A stretch of 64,000 bases of DNA from Corynebacterium sp. zg-331. Lineage in GTDB: Bacteria; Actinomycetota; Actinomycetes; Mycobacteriales; Mycobacteriaceae. Positions 23,637-33,103 of the stretch are shown one piece after another (the stretch's first letter is position 1; each line of letters starts with the position of its first letter). Below the pieces are notes generated by a model that worked only from the letters and a program-made list of their open reading frames with translations, was not told the origin of the DNA and did not search any database. The DNA lies in the NCBI RefSeq assembly GCF_014267345.1, contig NZ_JACMYD010000002.1, positions 62,001 to 126,000 on the forward strand, given 5' to 3'. Position numbers and translations under genes: made by a program.

Positions 23637-24587
23637 CTACCCCGCCACCCGCCGCTGCCGTGCAAACTCGGAGAGCACCGCCCCGGCCGCCACGGAGGCG
23701 TTGAGGGACTCCACCCAGGACTCCATGGGGATGGACATCAGCACGTCGCAGTTCTCCCGCACCAGGCGGGAGAGCCCCTTACCCTCGGAGCCGATCACGA
23801 TCACCACGGGCTCGGTGCCGCCGTCGTAGGTGTCCAGGGTGTGCTGGCCTCCGGCCTCCAGGCCCACGATCTGGTACCCGGAGCGCTTGAACTGCTCGAT
23901 GGTGCGGTTGAGGTTGGTGGCGCGGGCCACCGGCAGGCGCGCGGCGGTGCCCGCGGACGTGCGCCAGGTCACCCCCGTGACGGAGGCCGAGCGTCGTTCC
24001 GGGATGATCACGCCGTGGCCGCCAAAGGCGGCGGTGGAACGGATCACGGCCCCCAGGTTGCGGGGGTCGGTGATGTTGTCCAGGATCACCACCATGCCGG
24101 GCCGCCCGCTGTCCGCGATGGCGCCGATGAGGTCGTGCACGTCGGCGTACTTATAGGGAGGGATCTGGAGGCCGATGCCCTGGTGCAGGGTGTTACCGGT
24201 GAGCTTATCGAGTTCCGGGCGCGGCACCTCCGTCACGGCAATGCCCCGGGCGGTCGCGATGGCCACGGCCTCGGAGAGGCGGTCGTCGTGCCCGGTGCCC
24301 ACCGCCACCAGCATCTGGGTGGCGGGCACCTTGGCGCGCAGGCACTCCACCACGGGGTTCCGCCCCACCACCAGCTCCGCGGCGTCCTTGTTTTTGACGT
24401 GCCGTCCGGAGTTGCGCCGCTCGCGCTCGATCTTGCGCTGATGCGCGGCGTGATACACCCGATCCTCGGCCTTGGGCGTGGGACCCTTGCCGCGCAGGCC
24501 GCGTCGGCGCTGGCCGCCGGAGCCCTTGGTGGCTCCCTTTTTGTTGCTCTTGCGCAGGGCCCCGCGCCGCTTATCGTTTCCGGGCAT
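23637..24587 (-). CDS. rlmB: 23S rRNA (guanosine-2'-O-)-methyltransferase RlmB-like (SpoU/TrmH family)
   Basis: 316 residues. A Lys/Arg-rich N-terminal extension (about 75 residues) is followed by the SpoU substrate-binding domain and the knotted SPOUT methyltransferase with the three family motifs [25 protein letters not shown] and [14 protein letters not shown]. It methylates a 23S rRNA guanosine (G2251 in E. coli). Gene order with cysS just upstream is the usual actinobacterial arrangement. Confidence 0.92.
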   Translation of the reverse strand: MPGNDKRRGALRKSNKKGATKGSGGQRRRGLRGKGPTPKAEDRVYHAAHQRKIERERRNSGRHVKNKDAAELVVGRNPVVECLRAKVPATQMLVAVGTGHDDRLSEAVAIATARGIAVTEVPRPELDKLTGNTLHQGIGLQIPPYKYADVHDLIGAIADSGRPGMVVILDNITDPRNLGAVIRSTAAFGGHGVIIPERRSASVTGVTWRTSAGTAARLPVARATNLNRTIEQFKRSGYQIVGLEAGGQHTLDTYDGGTEPVVIVIGSEGKGLSRLVRENCDVLMSIPMESWVESLNASVAAGAVLSEFARQRRVAG

Positions 24588-24640
24588 GTCCGTGTTCCTC
24601 CGTGTGCTTTTCGTCGTCTCGTCTCCGCAGCCTTAGCGGC

Positions 24641-26029
24641 TCAGCGGACCGCGAGCGCCCATTGCGCGCCCTCGGGGGTGTCGGTGACCTCGATGCCCGC
24701 GGCGGCCAGCCGGTCGCGCACCTCGTCGGCCACCGCCCAGTTCTTCTGCGCGCGGGCCTGGGCGCGGCGCTCCAATTCCGCCCGCACCAGGATCTCCAGC
24801 GCCCCGTGGGCGGCCCGGTCGCCGCCCGCCGGGGCCGACCAGTCGTGGGGATCCACGCCCAGCACGCTGGTCATGGCGCGCACCTGGGCCCCGAGCTCGC
24901 GGGCGCGCTGCTCGTCCCCGGACGCCAGGGCGGAGTTCCCAGCGCGCACGGCGGTGTGGATCTCCGCTAGCGCGCGGGGCACGGCGAGATCCTCGTTCAT
25001 GGCGGCGTCGAAGGCCTCGGGGCGGGTACCCAGGGGCACCTCGCCCAGGCGGCGCAGGAAGTCCTCGATGCGCCGGTATCCCGCGGCGGCCTCCTGGAGG
25101 GCATCCTCGGAGTATTCCAGCACGCTGCGGTAGTGCGCGCTGCCCAGGTAATAGCGCAGCTCCACGGGGCGCACCTGGGTGAGGATGTGCGGCACGGAGA
25201 GCACGTTGCCCAGGGACTTGGACATTTTCTCTCCGGACATGGTCACCCAGTGGTTGTGCAGCCAGTAGCGGGCGAAACCGTCCCCGGCGGCGTGGGACTG
25301 CGCGGCCTCGTTCTCGTGGTGGGGGAACTGGAGGTCCAGCCCGCCGCAGTGGATGTCGAACTCCCCGCCCAGGTAGTAGGTGGCCATCGCGGAGCACTCC
25401 AGGTGCCAGCCGGGCCGCCCCGGCCCCCAGGGGGTGGGCCAGGAGGGCTCGCCCGGCTTGGCGGCCTTCCACAGGGCGAAGTCACGGGCGCCGCGCTTGC
25501 CGCGCCCCTCGGTCTCGCCCTGCTCCATCTCCTCAACGCGGTTGCCGGAAAGCGCCCCGTAGTCCGATCCCTCGGCGGCGGCCCAGGCAGCGACGTCGAA
25601 GTACACCGATCCCTCGGCGGCGTAGGCGAAGCCGGCGTCGATGAGCCGGCGCATGTACTCCACCATCTGGGTGACGTGCCCGGTGGCGCGCGGCTCCACG
25701 GAGGGCGGCAGCACCCCCAGGGTGTCATACGCCCGGGTGAACTCGCGCTCGTGGGTGCTCACCCACTCCCACCAGGGGCGTCCGTGCTCGGCGGCCTTGG
25801 CGAGGATCTTGTCGTCGATATCGGTGACGTTGCGAACAAACGCGACGTCGTAGCCCTGGGCCAGCAGCCAGCGGCGCAGGATATCAAACGCCACGCCGGA
25901 GCGCACGTGCCCGATATGCGGCTGCGCCTGGGGGGTGGCCCCGCACAGGTACACGCTGGCCTTTCCCTCGCGCAGGGGCCTGAACTCCCGCAGGCTGCGG
26001 GTACCGGTGTCATAGAGGCGGAAAGTCAC
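24641..26029 (-). CDS. cysS: Cysteinyl-tRNA synthetase
   Basis: 462 residues. Class I synthetase charging tRNA-Cys: HIGH signature in PHIGHVRSG preceded by the zinc-ligand Cys of LCGAT, other zinc-site blocks, and KMSKSLGN. It is distinguished from the mycothiol ligase MshC by the DALR-like C-terminal domain and overall similarity to CysS. The rlmB gene follows after 53 nt, and nagB lies 27 nt upstream. Confidence 0.95.
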   Translation of the reverse strand: MTFRLYDTGTRSLREFRPLREGKASVYLCGATPQAQPHIGHVRSGVAFDILRRWLLAQGYDVAFVRNVTDIDDKILAKAAEHGRPWWEWVSTHEREFTRAYDTLGVLPPSVEPRATGHVTQMVEYMRRLIDAGFAYAAEGSVYFDVAAWAAAEGSDYGALSGNRVEEMEQGETEGRGKRGARDFALWKAAKPGEPSWPTPWGPGRPGWHLECSAMATYYLGGEFDIHCGGLDLQFPHHENEAAQSHAAGDGFARYWLHNHWVTMSGEKMSKSLGNVLSVPHILTQVRPVELRYYLGSAHYRSVLEYSEDALQEAAAGYRRIEDFLRRLGEVPLGTRPEAFDAAMNEDLAVPRALAEIHTAVRAGNSALASGDEQRARELGAQVRAMTSVLGVDPHDWSAPAGGDRAAHGALEILVRAELERRAQARAQKNWAVADEVRDRLAAAGIEVTDTPEGAQWALAVR

Positions 26030-26056
26030 GCCTCTTAGTGTAACGCCACCCCGGGA

Positions 26057-26833
26057 CTAGTACTGCTGCCAGGCGGGCTTGTGTTCCTCCACGGAGCGGT
26101 AGTAGGAGGCATCGTGCAGCAAGGCGGCCGCCTCCTCGTCCACCAATACCGTGGCGTGGCGATGCCATTGCAGTATCGACGCCGGGCAGGACGCCGCCAG
26201 CGGCCCCTCCACGAGGCGGCGGACGGCCTCGGCCTTGCGACGGCCGGTGGCCAGCAACAGAAGGTGCCGGGCGCGTTGGATGGTGCCCAGACCCTGGGTG
26301 ATGACCTGCCGGGGCACCCGCTCGGGGGAGTCGAAGAAGCGTGCGTTGTCCGCCACCGTCTGCGGGTGCAGGGTCTTGATCCGGGTAAGCGAGTTCAGGG
26401 AGCTGCCCGGCTCGTTGAAACCGATGTGCCCGTTGGTGCCCACGCCCAGCAATTGCAGGTCCACGCCCCCGGCGGCCTCGATGTCGCGCTCGTAGTCCGC
26501 GGTGGCGCGGATCAGATCCTCCGCCATGCCCGCCGGGGCATGAACGCGATCGTCGTGGACGTCCACCTGGGCGGTGAACTCGCGGCGGATCGTGGCGTGA
26601 TAGCTCTGCGGATGATCGTAGGGCAGCCCGATGTACTCGTCGAGGAGGAACATCTGGGTGTGGGCAAAGCTCAACCCCTCCTCGCGGTGACGGCGAATCA
26701 ACTCGCGATAGGTGGCCAGCGGCGTCGATCCGGTGGAAAGCCCCAGGGTGGATCCCTCGCGCGCGTATCCGCTGATGATGGTGGCGGCCTGCTCGGCCAC
26801 CTCCTGCGGGGTTGGCCTGATGAGGATTTCCAT
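26057..26833 (-). CDS. nagB: Glucosamine-6-phosphate deaminase
   Basis: 258 residues. Converts glucosamine-6-phosphate to fructose-6-phosphate plus ammonia. Family motifs [19 protein letters not shown] (catalytic Asp/Glu region), [14 protein letters not shown] and the downstream hexamer-type blocks are present. Last gene of a gntR-nagA-nagB unit, 11 nt after nagA. Confidence 0.95.
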   Translation of the reverse strand: MEILIRPTPQEVAEQAATIISGYAREGSTLGLSTGSTPLATYRELIRRHREEGLSFAHTQMFLLDEYIGLPYDHPQSYHATIRREFTAQVDVHDDRVHAPAGMAEDLIRATADYERDIEAAGGVDLQLLGVGTNGHIGFNEPGSSLNSLTRIKTLHPQTVADNARFFDSPERVPRQVITQGLGTIQRARHLLLLATGRRKAEAVRRLVEGPLAASCPASILQWHRHATVLVDEEAAALLHDASYYRSVEEHKPAWQQY

Positions 26834-26844
26834 GATCCCGCTCC

Positions 26845-28017
26845 TTAGATAATCGGTTCTTGTCTGTCCTCATTCTTACCGTCGCGCACCCCGCGGTGCC
26901 ATACCCCCGTGATCTCCCCCCGATCGTCCATGACCGCGAACGTCGCGGGCATGCCGGGCCGCAGATCCCCGGCTTCCTCGGCCAGGCCCAGCAGGCGCGC
27001 GGCGTTCGTGGAGGTCAGCCGCACGGCCGCCACCGCCCCGTGACGGCGTCGATAGCGCCAGAACTGCTGCGCCAGGGTGCTCGTTCCCCCGGCGATGGCG
27101 CCCTGCCCCGCCCCCTCGGTGCGCAGGCGCGCCACCGAGGCGCACACCTCCACCCGCAGGGGGCCGAGCCGGTACTCGCCATCCGGCATGCCGGCGGCCT
27201 CCATCGCGTCGGTCACCGCCACGGCCCGGGTGGGCACGGCGGCGGCGACCAGGTCCACGGTGGCGTCGTGGAGGTGCACGCCATCGGCGATCACCTCCAC
27301 CCAGGCCTCCCGCCGGGCGGCGGCCTCCAGCAGCGCCGCCACCGGCCCGGGGTCGCGGTGATGCAGCGGGGGCATGGCGTTGAACAGATGCGTGGCCGAG
27401 ACCGTCACCCCCCGGGCCCGGGCGTGGCCCAGGATCTCTCGCACGCACTCGCCGCTGGCCTGCGTGTGCCCCAACGAAGCGACGACCCCATACTCCGCGC
27501 ACACGTCCACCAGCTCCCGGGCCCGCCGGGTCTCTGGGGCGAAGGTCACCTGCCGGATGGTGCCGCGCGACGCCTCGATCAGGCCGCGCAGCATGGCCGG
27601 GTCGCCCGGCTGGATGCGGTCGGGGGCCTGTGCGCCGCAGCGGGCGGGGCTGAGGAAGGGGCCCTCCAGGTGAATCCCGTGGATTTCCCCCTGCTCCACC
27701 AGTTCGCGCAGGATATTCACCTGGCGGGTCAACTCCGGCTGGGTGCCGGATACCAGGCTCGCCAGCAGGGTGGTGGTGCCGTGGGCGCGGTGGAACCGCG
27801 CCGCGCGCAGGCAGTCCTGAACATCACCGGTGGGAAAGGCTCCCCGATACCCGCCGTGATTATGCACGTCCACGAAGCCGGGTACCGCCGTGGCGGCCTC
27901 TCGTGGCGCGGACCCGGGCAGCTCCTCCAGGGCCACAATCACGCCGTCGGCCCAGGTCAGGCGCGCATGCGGGTACTCGTGCTGGGCGGTGACCACGCGA
28001 CCGATGAACTCATCCAT
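26845..28017 (-). CDS. nagA: N-acetylglucosamine-6-phosphate deacetylase
   Basis: 390 residues. Amidohydrolase that deacetylates GlcNAc-6-phosphate, feeding NagB. Metal-site and substrate motifs: [39 protein letters not shown] and the catalytic Asp in [10 protein letters not shown]. It sits between the GntR regulator (24-nt gap) and nagB. Confidence 0.94.
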   Translation of the reverse strand: MDEFIGRVVTAQHEYPHARLTWADGVIVALEELPGSAPREAATAVPGFVDVHNHGGYRGAFPTGDVQDCLRAARFHRAHGTTTLLASLVSGTQPELTRQVNILRELVEQGEIHGIHLEGPFLSPARCGAQAPDRIQPGDPAMLRGLIEASRGTIRQVTFAPETRRARELVDVCAEYGVVASLGHTQASGECVREILGHARARGVTVSATHLFNAMPPLHHRDPGPVAALLEAAARREAWVEVIADGVHLHDATVDLVAAAVPTRAVAVTDAMEAAGMPDGEYRLGPLRVEVCASVARLRTEGAGQGAIAGGTSTLAQQFWRYRRRHGAVAAVRLTSTNAARLLGLAEEAGDLRPGMPATFAVMDDRGEITGVWHRGVRDGKNEDRQEPII

Positions 28018-28041
28018 GATCGCACTCTAGCCCACCGGGGG

Positions 28042-28800
28042 CTATTTTTCCCCGGCATCCTCCTCCGTGAGGAAGTTCCGTTCCTTGGCCTGCTCCAGGA
28101 TCATGGCGCGCAACGGGGCGTAATGCTGGCGCACCGCCTCCTCGTAGGCCAGCACGTCCTCCGCCTTTAAGGCGTCCAGAATCTGAATGTGGGCCGCCAC
28201 CGCATGCTTCAGGCTCTCGCCGGTCTCCAGGCCCAGAGCGGGGGCCACCACCGCGTACACGCGGCGAAACACATCGGTGAGCTCCTGAATCAGAGGGTTG
28301 GTTACCTTGGACATGAGCAGGTTATGGAACTCCTGGTCGCCGGAGGCGAAGGACTCTTCGGCCTCCATCCCCTCCTGCTGAGCCAGAGAATCCACGAGCG
28401 TGCGCAGCTCGGTTTCCGTCTCTTCGTCCATCGCATCGATGAGCTGACGGCCCAGGGAAATATCCAGGGCTTCGCGGGCGTCTACCAAAGACAATAGTCC
28501 GTCAAAGCTGCGCTCGGCCTCCAGCACGGTACGGAAGATCAGGCCATTGACCAGTGGCTCCAGCGACATCTGGGAAACGTACGTGCCGTAGCCGTGCCGC
28601 ACCTCCACGATATCCAGGGTGGCCAGGATGCGCATGGCTTCGCGGATAGAAGAGCGCGAGTAACCGAGCTGCTCGCACAATGTCGCCTCGGAGGGCAGGA
28701 CATCACCCGGAGCCAGCTGATTGGAACGGATATACTCCTTAATTCCTTCCATCACCGTCAAAGCGGCGGAAGGAGTCCTGGCATGGAGGCTCAGGGGCAT
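28042..28800 (-). CDS. GntR/FadR-family regulator of the nag genes
   Basis: 252 residues. N-terminal winged helix with the GntR pattern (PGDVLPSEATLCEQLGYSR, then SSIREAMRILATLDIVEVRHG) and an all-helical FCD ligand domain with metal-type His/Asp residues (DQEFHNLLM, HIQILDALKA). Being first in the nagAB unit, it probably controls amino-sugar use. In C. glutamicum the regulator at the equivalent locus is NanR (sialic acid), but no nan genes are seen here. A 12-bp palindrome upstream (28868-28879) may be its operator. Confidence 0.88.
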   Translation of the reverse strand: MPLSLHARTPSAALTVMEGIKEYIRSNQLAPGDVLPSEATLCEQLGYSRSSIREAMRILATLDIVEVRHGYGTYVSQMSLEPLVNGLIFRTVLEAERSFDGLLSLVDAREALDISLGRQLIDAMDEETETELRTLVDSLAQQEGMEAEESFASGDQEFHNLLMSKVTNPLIQELTDVFRRVYAVVAPALGLETGESLKHAVAAHIQILDALKAEDVLAYEEAVRQHYAPLRAMILEQAKERNFLTEEDAGEK

Positions 28801-28867
28801 ACGATCAACACTCTTTCACTTACTCGCGACGCCGGGGTCAGGGGTGGCGATCCGCGGCACCGCCTAA

Positions 28868-28879
28868 TCAGATGTCTGA
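28868..28879. promoter_or_regulatory. Palindrome upstream of the gntR-nagAB unit
   Basis: TCAGA-TG-TCTGA is a perfect 5-bp inverted repeat 68 nt before the regulator start. GntR/FadR proteins bind short symmetric sites of this kind. Candidate operator only. Confidence 0.3.
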
Positions 28880-28880
28880 C

Positions 28881-29594
28881 GCTATGGGTTGATTATAACG
28901 AAAGATGTTCATTAACACCACCCTTTGCCACGAAGCCCCCCCGAGCCGTGGTCAGTGGCCTTGCGCGACAGAATCGCGGTGGCATACAGCGCCAGTATGA
29001 CACCAGGGAAAGTGCGTAGAGACATGCGGGGCGCTGCCGACAGGTGCATCGACAACCGTGAAACCCTCAGCCCACAGGCGAGCGAGGGGCCAATCAACCT
29101 GGAATCCGCACCCGAAGAATTACCCAGCGGTCGCTCGCTAGTTGGCCCCTGGACAAGATCCGCCGCAGACTGGGCGCTCAATCTCCATCAGAGCCTACCC
29201 GCGGTAACGCTTTCCGACCACTGAACATCCCCAACACCATAACTACCCAGACACCGTGGGCGCCGCCTATCGATGCAAGGTGAAAAACTCGGCCAGAAAG
29301 AACCGGCTCTGAAGGCCTGTCCCCCAGCTCCGGTGCCCTGTACCTGCGGGTACTTGTCCCGCTATATGGGTGACACGGTAGCTCGCCCCTGAACGAAAGA
29401 CTAGTACCCGGTGACCGGGCTGACATAATACTGCTTCGAGGCAAGGGGATCTAGCGCAGCGAACCCCGCGGCAGCGCATTTCTTCTCTCGACAGCGACGC
29501 TTGAAAGTCAATCTTCCCCGATGATCATCACCGACCGGCCCCCTTGCTCGGCGCACCGGCGACGAAAGCCGCCACACCGGGCCACCGCGAGGCC
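28881..29594. other. Gene-poor gap between gntR and ispF
   Basis: About 700 bp with no convincing gene. Several short open frames exist on both strands; a minus-strand one at 28912-29181 ends with a hydrophobic run (ILALYATAILSR) and could be a decayed transporter fragment. Base composition is somewhat less G+C-rich than around it. In C. glutamicum this side of nagAB carries sialic-acid (nan) genes, so gene loss is a reasonable reading. Confidence 0.4.
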
Positions 29595-30077
29595 TTAAGA
29601 CTCTACCGCGCGCCACACCACGGCCGTGGCCACCGCAGCACGCCCCTCGCCGCTTCCGGTAAAACCCATGCGGTCGGTGGTCGTGGCCGAAACGGACACC
29701 GGTGCCCCCACCGCCTCGGTCAGCACCGCCTCGGCCTCCTCGCGCCTCGGCCCCATCGCCGGGGTCTGGCCCACCATCTGCACAGCGGCGTTGCCCACCG
29801 CGTATCCGGCGCGCGCCATCGCCGCCGCCGCCTCACGCAGGATCTGCACCCCGGACGCTCCCTCATACTCGGGGCGTCCCACCCCCACCAAAGAACCGAT
29901 ATCGCCGAGATTCGCGGCGGAAAGCAGGGCGTCCACCAGCGCGTGACTCACCACGTCGCCATCGGAGTGCCCCTCGCAGCCGTCCGCGTCCGGAAATACC
30001 AACCCGGCGAGGTAGCAAGGCTTACCCGGCTCAATACGGTGCGCATCCGTCCCGATGCCCACGCGGGGAATGATCAC
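29595..30077 (-). CDS. ispF: 2-C-methyl-D-erythritol 2,4-cyclodiphosphate synthase
   Basis: 160 residues. Fifth enzyme of the MEP isoprenoid pathway. Zinc-ligand motif GIGTDAHRI, then [17 protein letters not shown] with another metal His, and the C-terminal [14 protein letters not shown] block. ATGA overlap with ispD upstream, so the two MEP genes are coupled. Confidence 0.96.
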   Translation of the reverse strand: MIIPRVGIGTDAHRIEPGKPCYLAGLVFPDADGCEGHSDGDVVSHALVDALLSAANLGDIGSLVGVGRPEYEGASGVQILREAAAAMARAGYAVGNAAVQMVGQTPAMGPRREEAEAVLTEAVGAPVSVSATTTDRMGFTGSGEGRAAVATAVVWRAVES

Positions 30078-30847
30078 GATGCTCCTCCTGGCACGTCAAA
30101 AACAGTCGGTTCCACCTCGTCCACGATGGTACGCGCCAGCATCATATCCATCGGCGTGGTCACCTTGAAGGCCATCGGATCGCCGGGAACGCACACCACC
30201 GGCTGGCCTCGCCATTCCAGCAGGGAGGCATCATCGGTAGCCTCGAAGCCGGGATTCTGCGCCGCGAAATAGGCGCGATTGGCCGCCCGCAGCGTGGCCA
30301 AGTCGAAGCCCTGGGGCGTTTGCACGGCGCGCAGCAGCGCCCGGGAGGGGGTCTCCGCCACGGCGGTCCCCCCCGGGGAATCGATCCGCTTGATCGTGTC
30401 CGCCACCGGCAGCACGGGAACCACGCCCACGTGCCCGGCCAGCACCTCGCGCGCCACCCTGGCCACCAGGCCGGGAGGGGTAAGGGCCCGGGCGGAATCG
30501 TGAATGAGCACCACCCCCTCGGTGTCGTCGATGGCCTGGAGGCCCCGCCAGACGGAATCGGCGCGCTCGCCGCCGCCGTGCACGAGGCGCACGGGCACCT
30601 CGCCGCCATCGAGGAGCCCCCGGCGGCCCAGCAGATCCGCCGCGTAGGCCTCCATCTCCGGGCTGATGAGCACGACGATCTCATCGACCACGCCGGAGGT
30701 TATCATCACGGCGATGGAGCGTTCGACCAGGGAGCGTTCGCGCAGCGTCACAAAAGCCTTGGGGACCTCCGCCCCCAGGCGCGTGCCCTTGCCCGCCGCC
30801 GCGATGAGGGCCGTGACCCTGCGGCGGGAGTTAGTCCTCGTCCTCAT
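30074..30847 (-). CDS. ispD: 2-C-methyl-D-erythritol 4-phosphate cytidylyltransferase
   Basis: 257 residues. Third MEP-pathway enzyme, forming CDP-ME. The nucleotide-binding signature [17 protein letters not shown] begins at about residue 16; [10 protein letters not shown] and the C-terminal [14 protein letters not shown] block are typical. The ATG at 30847 lies 17 nt inside the carD end. carD-ispD-ispF is a conserved actinobacterial order. Confidence 0.95.
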   Translation of the reverse strand: MRTRTNSRRRVTALIAAAGKGTRLGAEVPKAFVTLRERSLVERSIAVMITSGVVDEIVVLISPEMEAYAADLLGRRGLLDGGEVPVRLVHGGGERADSVWRGLQAIDDTEGVVLIHDSARALTPPGLVARVAREVLAGHVGVVPVLPVADTIKRIDSPGGTAVAETPSRALLRAVQTPQGFDLATLRAANRAYFAAQNPGFEATDDASLLEWRGQPVVCVPGDPMAFKVTTPMDMMLARTIVDEVEPTVFDVPGGAS

Positions 30848-31424
30848 CGTCGAAGTTGAGGTCGTCCAGGTTCACGTCGAGGTCGTCGGCCTTGACCTCG
30901 GCGTCGGTGGTGGAGATGCCGGCGGCCTCCTTGTGCCGCTTGATCGCCTCGTCCACCTCGCCAAGGAAGGCGTCCGCCTTCTCCTTATCCTCGGTATCGG
31001 CCAGGGCGATTTCCCCCACTAGGATCTGGCGGGCCTTGGCCAGCATGCGCTTTTCTCCCGCGGAGAGGCCCCGGTCCTGATCCCTACGCCACAGATCGCG
31101 CACCACCTCGGCCACCTTATTGACGTCGCCCGAGGCCAGACGCTCCTGGTTGGCCTTGTACCGGCGCGACCAGTTGCCGGCCTCCTCCACGTCCGTCTCA
31201 CGCAGCATGCCAAAGACCATGCGCAGGCCCTCGTCGCCCACCACGTCGCGCACGCCCACCAGCTCGGCGTTCTTGATGGGCACGCGCACCACCAGGTCGG
31301 ATTGGTTGATCTTAAGGACGAGGTACTCTAGCGTCTCTCCACCGATCTCGCGGTGCTCGATGTTCTCGATGACGGCGGCACCGTGGTGCGGGTAAACAAC
31401 GACGTCCCCGACCTTAAAATCCAT
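30831..31424 (-). CDS. carD: CarD-family RNA polymerase-binding regulator
   Basis: 197 residues from the ATG at 31424 ([16 protein letters not shown]), chosen because AAGGAG lies 8 nt upstream and CarD always begins here; the frame is open further upstream. The N-terminal Tudor-like RNAP beta-binding domain is followed by a helical DNA-binding domain ([14 protein letters not shown]), and the end is very acidic ([18 protein letters not shown]). CarD stabilises open complexes at rRNA and other promoters. Confidence 0.95.
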   Translation of the reverse strand: MDFKVGDVVVYPHHGAAVIENIEHREIGGETLEYLVLKINQSDLVVRVPIKNAELVGVRDVVGDEGLRMVFGMLRETDVEEAGNWSRRYKANQERLASGDVNKVAEVVRDLWRRDQDRGLSAGEKRMLAKARQILVGEIALADTEDKEKADAFLGEVDEAIKRHKEAAGISTTDAEVKADDLDVNLDDLNFDDEDED

Positions 31425-31674
31425 TCCCCACTCCTTGAGGTCACTGAAGGTAAACGCGAGCACAGCTGCGGCCACGCGCCAAGAAAACCCTGCGTCAAGG
31501 CTCCCCGGCGAAGGGCATAACAGAAACCCCACCTTACCACGCAATCACCGAGAGACCCCTCCGCATTATGGCTACCCCTGCCGGCCGCACCCAACTAGGA
31601 CAGCCCTGCGAGAAGGGTTAGGGTGGAGGGGTATTAACTGTGTTTTTCCGCAAGATCGCATGGAGGACAATCCC

Positions 31675-32262
31675 GTGAAGCCCCTGAAGTCCACCGCCCT
31701 GGGTGCCGTCGCCCTCTCCGCGCTCGCGCTGGCTTCCTGCTCCGCAGGCCAGGTGACGCAGACCTCGGGCCAGGTCGCCGCCGTCGATGGCGCCTCCGCC
31801 CACAGCGAAGACGAGGCGGTGGTCCTGCGCGATGTCACCGTGATCGTGGCCGACTCCGGCGAAGCCGCCCTCAAGTTCACCGCCATCAATCAGGATCCCC
31901 AGCCGGTTTCCCACCGCCTGCAGTCCGTGAGCATCAACGGCAAGCCGGTGCGGGTGGATCAGACCCCGGAGATCAAGCCCGGGTGCAGCCTGGTGGCCGA
32001 CTCCGCAGCGGGCATCACCGACTTGAACAAGGACATCGACGCCGGGTGCATCGATTACACCGCCACCTCCGTGGACAACGATCACTTCGCCCCCGGCGGC
32101 AACGCCGAGGTGCAGTTCACCTTCGACACCGGCACCATCCCCGTCACCGCCACGATCTCCGCGCCGAACCTGGACTCCGGCACCGTCACCCGCGACTTCG
32201 ACCGCTACGGCGAGCACGGGGCCGACCACGCGGGGCACGACCAGGGTCACGCAGGCCACTAA
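31675..32262 (+). CDS. lpqE: LpqE-like lipoprotein
   Basis: 195 residues from the GTG at 31675, with GGAGGA 7 nt upstream. Lipoprotein signal with lipobox LASC at about residues 19-22, then a beta-rich copper-chaperone-like or LpqE-type domain (DVTVIVADSGEAALKFTAIN). The C-terminus is His/Gly/Asp-rich (HGADHAGHDQGHAGH), suggesting metal binding. It is divergent from carD, as lpqE is from carD in Mycobacterium. Function is not established. Confidence 0.82.
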   Translation: MKPLKSTALGAVALSALALASCSAGQVTQTSGQVAAVDGASAHSEDEAVVLRDVTVIVADSGEAALKFTAINQDPQPVSHRLQSVSINGKPVRVDQTPEIKPGCSLVADSAAGITDLNKDIDAGCIDYTATSVDNDHFAPGGNAEVQFTFDTGTIPVTATISAPNLDSGTVTRDFDRYGEHGADHAGHDQGHAGH

Positions 32263-32292
32263 TTTACGGATCGGGCGCGCGGAGGGATTTCC

Positions 32293-32759
32293 TCACAGCG
32301 GGCCCGTCCCGATTCCCCTGCGCCACAGACCCGCCCAGAACCGGCGATCATCAACATCCGCCACGCCCGTGAGGAACGCCGCCCCGGAGAACAGCAGGGG
32401 CAGGGCGACGTCCTTTTTCTCTAGGAAAAACCGATACGCGGCGGTGTACTCCATATTCTCAGGGCCGGAAACCTGTGATAAAGGGCCTCCTTGATCATGC
32501 CCCACCTCCCCTTCGGGGCATCGATGCCCACGTCCGACACCCGGGGATCAAGGAGGCCCAGCGCCCAGTCAAGCGCGCGATCGACCACCGGAAGCAGCTG
32601 CATCGCCACCAAGCCCACAAGAAAGGCTACGGCCGCACGCCGCGCCAAGGCGCGATAATTGACTTTCCTGAGCGCCCGCGTTACCTCGGGCGATTCCCCC
32701 TCAAAGTATGCCCGGGAGGCATACCCCTTAAAAACCGGGACGTCCCCCACTCCAGGCAC
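32293..32759 (-). pseudogene. Frameshifted, unrecognised membrane-protein-like gene between lpqE and radA
   Basis: An upstream minus-strand frame (from GTG 32759) carries a hydrophobic helix (AAVAFLVGLVAMQLLPVVD) and runs to a TAG at 32421-32423; a second frame shifted relative to it continues as protein-like sequence (YTAAYRFFLEKK, ALPLLFSGAAFL) to TGA at 32293. The natural junction is near 32480 (IKEALYHR to GPENMEY). The first frame is open above GTG 32759 to about 32850 without a start codon. This looks like one gene of about 150-180 codons broken by an indel, or two overlapping small genes. Family unknown. Confidence 0.4.
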
Positions 32760-32829
32760 GTCCTGCGCCGCGATCAGGGGCCGATCCCGGGAGTCGTTTT
32801 CTGCCCTTTTCCCAGCAAGAAAACCCAGA

Positions 32830-32973
32830 CTATAATCCCCTCTTCTTCAACTTTTTCAGCGGCACCACCGCCGCCGGTGATTCCCCCAACCGCACGCGGA
32901 CACCCCCCGGCGCACTTCCCCGGCCTCCACGATCACCGATATGGTTCCGTAACTGCCGTGGCGCAATGTCCAT
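32830..32973 (-). CDS. Small hypothetical basic peptide ORF
   Basis: 47 residues, MDIAPRQLRNHIG... ending PLKKLKKRGL, with AGGACAG just upstream of the ATG at 32973. G+C at third codon positions is high in the second half, but no family is recognised. It lies on the same strand as, and just upstream of, the frameshifted gene at 32293-32759 and may be a broken part of the same unit. Confidence 0.25.
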   Translation of the reverse strand: MDIAPRQLRNHIGDRGGRGSAPGGVRVRLGESPAAVVPLKKLKKRGL

Positions 32974-33103
32974 CTTCTGTCCTGCACGCCCCTGCTCCTC
33001 CACCATGCCTCGATGGACGCGGAAAAGTAACCCGCGCCCACCAGCTCCGCGTTTCCCCTCATGCTAGCCGCTCGCATCCACCCCTATCACTATGCTGTGC
33101 CTC

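Noticed and set aside
28925..29224. 99-codon plus-strand frame in the gntR/ispF gap
   Set aside because: No ribosome-binding site and atypical composition; the gap looks non-coding or decayed.
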